Source: an uncultured Clostridia bacterium (GTDB lineage: Bacteria > Bacillota > Clostridia > Oscillospirales > Ruminococcaceae). From it: DNA of 10,645 nucleotides. Positions 1 to 4,892 of this stretch are shown here, piece after piece (position 1 is the stretch's first letter; the number at the start of each line of letters is the position of its first letter). The stretch is taken from positions 1 through 10,645 of the forward strand of contig CANPWR010000045.1 of NCBI GenBank assembly GCA_947584825.1, read 5' to 3'. Both the position numbers and the translations under genes were made by a program. The notes under the pieces were generated by a model, which was not told the origin of the DNA, did not search any database, and worked only from the letters and a program-made list of their open reading frames with translations.

Positions 1-459
1 CCATCATCAGATCCGTCAAGTGATCCGTCTTCTGACCCATCAAGCGAGCCATCATCGGATAATTCATCATCAAGCAATCAAACAAATCCGCCGGCTTCTT
101 CACCTACAACAGCAAAGCCTGCAACTACTGCAGCACCAAAGGCAATAACTGCACCGACTGTTACCACAACAGTTGCTAAACCTGCTAAGGTAACGAAAGT
201 AAAGTTGGCAGCAAAGAAAAAGAAGCTGAAAGTATCGTGGAAAAAGGTAAGCGGAGCGACAGGCTATCAAATTATATCGGCAACAAACAAGAAATTCACC
301 AAGAATAAAAAGACAGTTACAGTGAAGAAAAACAAGGTAACACTTAAAAATCTAAAATCAAAGAAAAAATACTTTGTAAAGGTCAGAGCTTATAAGAAAG
401 CAAACGGTAACACAAATTACGGTAAGTGGTCAAAGGTTGTAAAGAAGAAAACAAAATAA
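1..459 (+). CDS. C-terminal part of a secreted/cell-surface protein with Ser/Pro/Asp linker and Lys-rich Fn3-like domain (5' partial)
   Basis: The reading frame is open from the first base to a TAA at 457-459, so the start lies outside the window; 152 residues are visible. Residues 1-20 are near-perfect repeats of a PSSD/PSSE unit. Residues 21-62 continue as a Ser/Thr/Pro/Ala-rich linker. From about residue 63 the protein resembles the fibronectin type III-like C-terminal domains common on surface proteins of Ruminococcus and Lachnospiraceae: a VSWKKVSGATGYQI strand pair, a YFVKVRAYK strand and a closing YGKWSKVVK. About 29 of the last 84 residues are lysine, so the domain is very basic and may bind acidic wall polymers or polysaccharide (inference). 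The catalytic or main domain is not visible, so no function can be named. An ATG-type start at 205 inside this frame is only an internal position, because the linker upstream is in frame and compositionally continuous. Confidence 0.8.
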   Translation, partial: PSSDPSSDPSSDPSSEPSSDNSSSSNQTNPPASSPTTAKPATTAAPKAITAPTVTTTVAKPAKVTKVKLAAKKKKLKVSWKKVSGATGYQIISATNKKFTKNKKTVTVKKNKVTLKNLKSKKKYFVKVRAYKKANGNTNYGKWSKVVKKKTK

Positions 460-467
460 AAAGCAGA

Positions 468-492
468 AGCGTTCGGAAAATTTCCGAACGCT
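468..492. repeat. Palindrome, left copy (AGCGTTCGGAAA / TTTCCGAACGCT)
   Basis: This is a perfect 12-bp inverted repeat (468-479 and 481-492) around a single A, starting 8 bp after the stop codon of the first gene. It carries the same GCGTTCGGAAA core as the palindrome at 726-755 but is followed by CAGCCTG, not a T-run. It therefore looks like a terminator stem that has lost its tail, or one end of the repeat cluster that follows. Confidence 0.75.
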
Positions 493-725
493 CAGCCTGT
501 CGAAGAAGGTTTTGCGTTATCAACAACTAAAAGTTTTCGGTCAAGCCTTTTTCAAAAGGCTTGCGGGTCAAGGGCAGAGCCCTGTCGCTGACGAGCCGTC
601 AGCGAAATGCTTTACGGAGTGCGCTCCGCACAGGGTGAATTAAAAAATAGTCCAGTGGACTATTTTTTAAGAGGGGTATGCCCTGCAAGAGAGGGCTGCC
701 CCTAAAGAAGAATTTATCTACACCC
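493..725. repeat. Intergenic hairpin mosaic of the kind recurrent in Ruminococcus-like genomes
   Basis: This is non-coding sequence made almost entirely of consecutive inverted repeats: CAAGCCTTTT/AAAAGGCTTG (542-551, 554-563); AGGGC/GCCCT (571-575, 579-583); CGCTGACG/CGTCAGCG (586-593, 597-604); CGGAG/CTCCG (615-619, 624-628); TTAAAAAATAGTCCA with its exact complement (640-654, 656-670); and AGGGG..GCCCT paired with AGGGC..CCCCT (672-684, 692-703). It is more GC-rich than its surroundings. From memory, sequence resembling 535-600 recurs between genes of Ruminococcus and related genomes; I cannot confirm that here. It contains no transposase and no open frame. It may be a MITE or REP-like unit, or a structured RNA. 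Confidence 0.6.
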
Positions 726-760
726 AAAGCGTTCGGAAAATTTTCCGAACGCTTTTCTTG
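726..760 (+). terminator. Palindromic rho-independent terminator, right copy of the 468-492 palindrome
   Basis: A perfect 15-bp inverted repeat, AAAGCGTTCGGAAAA (726-740) and TTTTCCGAACGCTTT (741-755), runs into TTTTCTTG. With the central A/T pairs opened as a loop, it forms a strong stem with a short U-rich tail. It would end transcription arriving from the first gene and from the repeat cluster. The left arm begins with AAA, so it could also work for minus-strand transcripts. Confidence 0.6.
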
Positions 761-776
761 TCACTTGCCTCTTGTA

Positions 777-804
777 GCATAAACTCTTGTCTTTAGCATA
801 AAAT
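777..804 (+). promoter_or_regulatory. Candidate sporulation-type (sigma-E/G-like) promoter before the carboxypeptidase homologue
   Basis: The nonamer TAGCATAAA occurs twice, at 775-783 and 794-802, with a 19-bp period. Read as a promoter, GCATAAA (777-783) is followed after 13 bp by CATAAAAT (797-804). This resembles the ATA-type -35 and CATACAAT-type -10 of mother-cell sigma factors. I see no good TTGACA/TATAAT pair with 16-18 bp spacing here. The assignment rests on a short match and is tentative. Confidence 0.3.
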
Positions 805-845
805 TTAGTAATGTGAATTTCTAAATATATAAGGGGCGTATGCAA

Positions 846-2063
846 ATGAAGATAATCAAAAATATCACAGCATTATCAATATGTATAATAACATTATCAC
901 TGTTCTTTGCTAGAGCATATGCTGACGGAACAGCCATTACACAAACGGTGCCTGAATCGGAAGCCACAGCACTTGACATTTCAAACGAGCATAAAAAGTC
1001 GGATTTGTCGGTGACGGCTGAAAATGCTGTACTGTATGAGGCGTCTACAAAGACGATAATTTATAATAAGAAGGCTAATGAAAAAACGCCTGTTTCATAC
1101 CTTACAAAGCTAATGACTATATTACTTACCGCAGAAAAGCTTAAAATGAATAAGGATTTTACACTTGACAGACAGCTTATAACGTCTGCTGAGGCAAATT
1201 CAAGGAAGGGCTCACAAATATGGCTTGATGTAGGCGAGAAAATTAGCATAAGAGAGCTTTTAAAGTCCATAACCATCGGAAATGCAAATGACGCTTGCGT
1301 AGTTTTGGCAGAGGGCATTTCAGGAACTGAGAAGTCTTTTGTTAAGGCTATGAACAACCGTGCAAAATCTCTGGGAATGAAGAATACCACATTTGTGGAC
1401 AGCACAGGAATAAGCGAGTCCAATATTTCAACAGCAAAGGATATAGCTATTCTTTCAGCAGAACTGTTAAGGTATGAAAACCTGAAAGGATTCTTCACAA
1501 CTTGGATGGACAGCGTAAGGGGAGGAAAGGCGGAGCTTGTAAATCTCAATACTCTGGTAAGAAATTACAAGGGTATAAGCGGACTTAAAGCGTGCGCTTC
1601 TGATAAGGCAGGGAATTGCATTGTTGCTACGGCTGCGAGAAATGACTTAAGTTTGATAGCGGTTGCTATTAAAACTAAAGACAGTGACAGCAGAGCCGTT
1701 GACGCAAGGGAGCTGTTGGACTTCGGCTTTGAGGGTTATGATATGTATGCACCTGAGATTCCCAAGGACGCAGTTGAGCCAATTGATGTAACACACGGAT
1801 TTGAGCTAAAAACCGATACTTATGTAGACGGAATTGCAAGGCTTGTTATAAAGAGGGGAACAGCGAGTAACATAAGCGTCAAATTTGATAGAATGGCTAA
1901 GCTTGAGGCACCTGTAACGAAAAACACAAAGGTTGGCGAGCTGGTATTTCATAGGGGTTCAAAGGAATTATTAAAGCGCAATATATATACAAAGAGTGAC
2001 GTTAAGCGTATAGATATTGCAGGTGCGTTTGGTAAACTTTTGTTAAGTTTACTAAGAAATTAG
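846..2063 (+). CDS. Secreted D-alanyl-D-alanine carboxypeptidase (DacA/PBP5) family protein with altered catalytic motifs, probable pseudoenzyme
   Basis: This is a full-length member of the S11 (DacA/DacF) family, which normally trims the terminal D-Ala from peptidoglycan stem peptides outside the membrane. Numbering from the upstream ATG at 840, residues 1-28 form a signal peptide (Lys-rich start, hydrophobic 9-23, AYA before the cut). The carboxypeptidase domain covers about 55-300 and a PBP5 C-terminal-like beta domain about 305-390. The last residues (GKLLLSLLRN) could be an amphipathic membrane-binding helix. Family landmarks around the active site are kept, such as NDAC, the STAKDIAIL stretch, LVNLNTLVR and GLK. 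The three motifs themselves are changed: SxxK reads Y87-L-T-K90, SxN reads N148-A-N150 and KTG reads K250-A-C252. The start at 846 (405 aa) is preferred because AAGGGG at 831-836 lies 9 bp before it but only 3 bp before the ATG at 840. No terminator separates it from pgi. Confidence 0.88.
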   Translation: MKIIKNITALSICIITLSLFFARAYADGTAITQTVPESEATALDISNEHKKSDLSVTAENAVLYEASTKTIIYNKKANEKTPVSYLTKLMTILLTAEKLKMNKDFTLDRQLITSAEANSRKGSQIWLDVGEKISIRELLKSITIGNANDACVVLAEGISGTEKSFVKAMNNRAKSLGMKNTTFVDSTGISESNISTAKDIAILSAELLRYENLKGFFTTWMDSVRGGKAELVNLNTLVRNYKGISGLKACASDKAGNCIVATAARNDLSLIAVAIKTKDSDSRAVDARELLDFGFEGYDMYAPEIPKDAVEPIDVTHGFELKTDTYVDGIARLVIKRGTASNISVKFDRMAKLEAPVTKNTKVGELVFHRGSKELLKRNIYTKSDVKRIDIAGAFGKLLLSLLRN

Positions 2064-2123
2064 ATGAAAATTGTATTAGTTGCACAAAAACTTGATTGTT
2101 ACATAAAGTTGCAAAAAGAGCAC

Positions 2124-2152
2124 TTGAAAAATGACTTGTTTTATAGTAAAAT
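2124..2152 (+). promoter_or_regulatory. Probable sigma-A promoter of pgi
   Basis: TTGAAA (2124-2129) is followed after 17 bp by TAAAAT (2147-2152), about 35 bp before the pgi start codon. A second TATAAT at 2152-2157 has no well-spaced -35. The match is good but not perfect. Confidence 0.6.
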
Positions 2153-2186
2153 ATAATATAGTTAAAATTAGAAAGGAAATTGGAAA

Positions 2187-3518
2187 GTGGCAGTCAGATT
2201 AAATACAAAGTATCTCGGGAATTTTATTTCTGAGCATGAGATGGAAGCTATGAAAGCGCAGATAAGTATGGCGCATAATACTATTGAAAAGAGGAACGGT
2301 CAGGGCAACGACTTTTTGGGTTGGGTCGATCTTCCTAAAAATTATGATAAAGAAGAGTTTAAAAGAATTAAAGCAGCAGCGGAAAGAATTAAAGAAAAGT
2401 CTGATATTCTTATTGTTATCGGAATAGGAGGTTCTTATCTGGGAGCAAGAGCTGCAATTGAGCTTTTGAAGTCTCCTTTTTACAACAATTTAAAGAAGGA
2501 TACTCCAGACATATATTTTGTCGGAAACAATATAAACCCGACATATCTTCAGGAGATTCTCTCAATATGTGAGGGCAAGGACATCTGTGTAAATGTAATA
2601 TCAAAGTCGGGAACTACTACAGAGCCTGCACTTGCTTTCAGAATTTTCAAAAAGCTTGTTGAGGATAAGTACGGCAGGGAAGAAGCAAAGAACAGGATTT
2701 TTGCTACTACTGACGCTAAGAGGGGAACATTAAAGGAGCTTTCTGACAAAGAGGGGTATGAAACCTTTGTTATAGCAGATGACATAGGCGGAAGATTTTC
2801 TGTTCTTACGGCGGTAGGATTGTTGCCTATTGCGGTTGCAGGCTGTGATATTGACAAGATAATGTCAGGTGCAAAGCAGGGTATGGACAAATACTCCAAA
2901 GACGACGGCAATGACTGTTACAAGTATGCGGCTGTAAGAAATATTCTAAATAGAAAAGGCAAGTCAGTAGAAATGCTTGTTTCGTACGACCCGAGTTTTA
3001 CAATGATGGCAGAGTGGTGGAAACAGCTTTACGGCGAGAGCGAGGGTAAGGATAATAAGGGTATATTCCCATCGTCTGCGACCTTCTCTACCGACCTCCA
3101 TTCGCTAGGTCAGTTTATTCAGGATGGCTCAAGGATAATGTTTGAAACAGTAGTTGACGTAAAGAAGCCTAAGCAGGATTTATTCTTGGAGGAGGACGCT
3201 GAAAATTTAGACGGCTTGAACTTTCTCACAAATCAGAATATGTCTGATGTAAACAGAAAGGCTCTTGAGGGAACTATTTTGGCTCATACTGACGGCGGAG
3301 TTCCTAATGTAGTTATTGAGGTTGATGAGCTTGATGAAGAAAACTTCGGCGAGATGGTATATTTCTTTGAAAAAGCTTGTGCTGTTTCGGGATATGTTCT
3401 CGGCGTGAACCCGTTTAATCAGCCGGGCGTTGAGAGCTACAAAAAGAATATGTTCGCTCTTTTAGGAAAACCGGGTTATGAAGACCAAAAGGCTGCTCTA
3501 GAGGAAAAATTAAAGTAA
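2187..3518 (+). CDS. pgi: Glucose-6-phosphate isomerase
   Basis: This cytoplasmic enzyme interconverts glucose-6-phosphate and fructose-6-phosphate, linking glycolysis and gluconeogenesis to sugar polymer synthesis. At 443 residues it is the short Bacillus-type form. Visible signatures are the phosphosugar-binding loop GIGGSYLGARA (79-89), SKSGTTTEPALAFR (139-152), GGRFSVLTAVGLLP (201-214), the QLYGESEGK loop with the catalytic Glu near 284, TDLHSLGQF with the active-site His at 305, and the C-terminal NQPGVESYKKN with the catalytic Lys at 419/420. The start is GTG at 2187, with AAAGGA at 2172-2177 nine bases upstream; MAVRLN then begins the conserved N-terminus. It has its own promoter, and the downstream gene also has a separate leader, so it is probably a single-gene transcript. 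Nothing is truncated or unusual. Confidence 0.97.
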   Translation: MAVRLNTKYLGNFISEHEMEAMKAQISMAHNTIEKRNGQGNDFLGWVDLPKNYDKEEFKRIKAAAERIKEKSDILIVIGIGGSYLGARAAIELLKSPFYNNLKKDTPDIYFVGNNINPTYLQEILSICEGKDICVNVISKSGTTTEPALAFRIFKKLVEDKYGREEAKNRIFATTDAKRGTLKELSDKEGYETFVIADDIGGRFSVLTAVGLLPIAVAGCDIDKIMSGAKQGMDKYSKDDGNDCYKYAAVRNILNRKGKSVEMLVSYDPSFTMMAEWWKQLYGESEGKDNKGIFPSSATFSTDLHSLGQFIQDGSRIMFETVVDVKKPKQDLFLEEDAENLDGLNFLTNQNMSDVNRKALEGTILAHTDGGVPNVVIEVDELDEENFGEMVYFFEKACAVSGYVLGVNPFNQPGVESYKKNMFALLGKPGYEDQKAALEEKLK

Positions 3519-3528
3519 TCAAATTTAC

Positions 3529-3556
3529 TTGTGATTTTCTTATACTATATTATATT
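3529..3556 (+). promoter_or_regulatory. Weak candidate promoter for the small P-loop gene
   Basis: TTGTGA (3529-3534) is followed after 16 bp by TATATT (3551-3556) in a very AT-rich stretch directly after pgi. Such stretches give chance matches, so this is only suggestive. Readthrough from pgi is the alternative, because no clear terminator with a T-run follows pgi. Confidence 0.3.
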
Positions 3557-3566
3557 AAATTAATCT

Positions 3567-3628
3567 ATTTTCGGACAGGTCTGTCCGTTAAAATAAATTT
3601 GCCCGAAGGGGCGGAACGGAGTGTTATT
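3567..3628 (+). promoter_or_regulatory. Structured 5' leader with alternative hairpins around the Shine-Dalgarno sequence
   Basis: Hairpin A is CGGACAG-GT-CTGTCCG (3572-3587), flanked by ATTTT and AAAAT. Hairpin B is GCCC-GAAG-GGGC (3601-3612). The Shine-Dalgarno sequence GGAG (3618-3621) lies 7 bases before the ATG at 3629. TCCGTT (3584-3589), which includes the 3' arm of hairpin A, is exactly complementary to AACGGA (3615-3620), which includes part of the Shine-Dalgarno sequence. The two pairings exclude each other, so a translational switch is possible. The complementarity is visible; the regulatory role is inferred. Confidence 0.4.
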
Positions 3629-4030
3629 ATGATCAGCATTATAACAGGAAAAAAAGGAACAGGAAAAACAAAAATCTTAGTTGACAAAATTACTGAAGCG
3701 TCAAATAATGCAACAGGAAATGTTGTTTGCATTGAAAAGGGAATGAAGCTAACTTATGATCTTCCCCACAGCGTAAGGCTTGTTGACGCAGACGAATATG
3801 CTATTGACAGTTACGATACATTCTATGGTTTTGTAATGGGTATGCTTGCCGGAAACTATGATATCCAGGAGGTATTCATAGACGGTATCTTGAAAATCGG
3901 CGGAAGAGATTATGACGAGTTGGGTGCAATGTTTGAAAAGCTAAATGCTCATGCAAACGACGTTAATATAGTCTTTACTGTTTCAACTGATGCTCAAGAG
4001 CTTCCTGACAGAGTAAAGGCATTTATGTAA
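3629..4030 (+). CDS. Small P-loop NTPase of unknown function
   Basis: This is a 133-residue soluble protein with a Walker A motif right after the first beta strand (ISIITG, then G7-K-K-G-T-G-K-T14). A Walker B-like strand, EVFIDG, ends in D85. The order strand, P-loop, helix, central variable part, Walker B, helix, final strand (VNIVFTVST, 112-120) is a minimal nucleotide-binding fold. It lacks the extra domains of kinases or AAA+ proteins, and I see no DNA-binding or membrane segment. Similar short proteins in Clostridia are sometimes loosely labelled PilT or ATP-binding protein; I would not transfer that role. The ATG at 3629 is chosen because GGAG at 3618-3621 is well spaced for it. A TTG at 3599 would extend the frame through hairpin B and lacks a ribosome binding site. 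It is followed by a separate promoter, so it is probably not in the ribosomal operon. Confidence 0.8.
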   Translation: MISIITGKKGTGKTKILVDKITEASNNATGNVVCIEKGMKLTYDLPHSVRLVDADEYAIDSYDTFYGFVMGMLAGNYDIQEVFIDGILKIGGRDYDELGAMFEKLNAHANDVNIVFTVSTDAQELPDRVKAFM

Positions 4031-4071
4031 GCCTTAAAACTTTAGTTTGTTTTAAAATTACATAAAAACTA

Positions 4072-4100
4072 TTGACAAGGTAAATTATAATAGTTATAAT
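4072..4100 (+). promoter_or_regulatory. Consensus sigma-A promoter of yceD-rpmF
   Basis: TTGACA (4072-4077), a 17-bp spacer and TATAAT (4095-4100) match the consensus exactly. Transcription would start about 20 bases before the yceD start codon, giving a short leader. This fits high-level, growth-linked expression of a ribosomal protein operon. Confidence 0.92.
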
Positions 4101-4127
4101 GTAATTTATGATGTTTGAGGTGTTGGA

Positions 4128-4577
4128 ATGAAAATTCAATTAAAGCAATTGTTTGATATAGTCGGGGAACGAAAGGAAATCGACTATAAAATACCGCTTG
4201 AAGAGCTTGATGGTTATAAGGCGGTCTCATTCAAAACACCTGTATCTATAAACGGAGAAGTCGAAAACAGAGCGGGAATTGTAACTATAAAATTTCATGT
4301 AAGTTTTGTTTTGAATCACGTTTGTGACAGATGTCTTAAAAATTTCGAGCAGGAATATGATTATGATTTTGAGCATACGATCGTTCGGTGTTCCCAGAAA
4401 GAGGACAATGAGCATATTGTATGCGAAAATATGGTTCTTGACTTGAATGAGTTGGCTATTTCTGATTTATTGTTGCAGCTGCCTTCAAAGATATTGTGTA
4501 AGGAAGACTGCAAGGGCTTGTGCTTCATTTGCGGACAAAACCTAAATGAAGCTTCTTGCGAATGCTCAAAGAGTTAA
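4128..4577 (+). CDS. yceD: DUF177 / YceD family protein, ribosomal RNA accumulation factor
   Basis: This 149-residue protein is of the YceD (DUF177) family, encoded next to rpmF in many bacteria and linked to 23S rRNA accumulation and large-subunit assembly. Features seen are an N-terminal beta-rich half with NRAGIVTIKFHVSF, a first CxxC (C66, C69: VCDRCL), the acidic family stretch DLNELAISDLLLQLPSK (105-121), and a C-terminal Cys cluster C124, C128, C132, C135, C144 and C146 (KEDCKGLCFICGQNLN). The C-terminal cluster probably binds zinc. GAGGTG at 4117-4122 lies five bases before the ATG, which fixes the start. The stop is 48 bp before rpmF, with no terminator between, so the two genes form one operon. 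The family call is firm; the molecular role comes from family knowledge. Confidence 0.9.
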   Translation: MKIQLKQLFDIVGERKEIDYKIPLEELDGYKAVSFKTPVSINGEVENRAGIVTIKFHVSFVLNHVCDRCLKNFEQEYDYDFEHTIVRCSQKEDNEHIVCENMVLDLNELAISDLLLQLPSKILCKEDCKGLCFICGQNLNEASCECSKS

Positions 4578-4625
4578 TAGCCGCAACAATACTTAATTAA
4601 AAATATCCTAAGAGGAGGTGCCACA

Positions 4626-4814
4626 ATGGCAGTACCAAAGAGAAAGGTATCCAAAGCAAGACGTGATAAAAGACGTTCTGCTGTTTGGAAATTAGACGCA
4701 CCAGCATTAAGCAGATGTTCTAATTGCGGCGAGCTTACAGCTCCACATAAAGTTTGTAAGAATTGCGGATTTTATAAGGGTGTAGAAGTGATCAAGAAAA
4801 GTGACGCTGAATAA
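4626..4814 (+). CDS. rpmF: 50S ribosomal protein L32 (bL32), zinc-binding form
   Basis: This is a structural protein of the large ribosomal subunit, near the peptidyl-transferase region. The 62 residues begin with the diagnostic MAVPKRKVSKARRDKRR, followed by a zinc ribbon with two CxxC knuckles (C31-x-x-C34 and C44-x-x-C47) and CGFYKG. Because all four cysteines are present this is the zinc-containing form, not the Cys-less paralogue some Firmicutes use under zinc limitation. The ribosome binding site AGGAGGTG (4613-4620) is near-ideal, five bases before the ATG. It is the last gene of the yceD-rpmF operon, and a terminator hairpin begins 9 bp after the stop. In many genomes plsX and other fatty-acid genes follow rpmF; here der-plsY-gpsA follows instead. 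Confidence 0.97.
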   Translation: MAVPKRKVSKARRDKRRSAVWKLDAPALSRCSNCGELTAPHKVCKNCGFYKGVEVIKKSDAE

Positions 4815-4823
4815 CATCTTTGT

Positions 4824-4860
4824 AAAGCAGAGGTGGAGTTTTTCCTTCTCTGCTTTTTTC
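4824..4860 (+). terminator. Rho-independent terminator of yceD-rpmF
   Basis: AAAGCAGAG (4824-4832) pairs with CTCTGCTTT (4848-4856) around a 15-base loop in which GGA and TCC can pair further. It runs into a six-T tract (4854-4859). It lies between rpmF and der. Confidence 0.85.
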
Positions 4861-4892
4861 GTGTGAGAAATTTCTTGGGAGGATAAAGATTT

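Noticed and set aside
1..60. Short tandem repeat that might suggest a CRISPR or DNA-level repeat array
   Set aside because: The 12-bp units are in frame and encode a PSSD linker. There are no spacers of constant length.
1061..1549. 162-codon open frame on the minus strand inside the carboxypeptidase homologue
   Set aside because: It is antisense to a clearly conserved coding region, has no ribosome binding site or recognisable domain, and fits a chance frame from the codon bias of the plus-strand gene.
3599..3631. TTG start adding ten residues to the P-loop protein
   Set aside because: It lacks a Shine-Dalgarno sequence and would translate through the hairpin and ribosome site that serve the ATG at 3629.
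4034..4055. TTAAAAC/GTTTTAA hairpin after the P-loop gene as a terminator
   Set aside because: Seven A/T-dominated base pairs with an eight-base loop and no T-run are too weak. It may be chance in AT-rich DNA.
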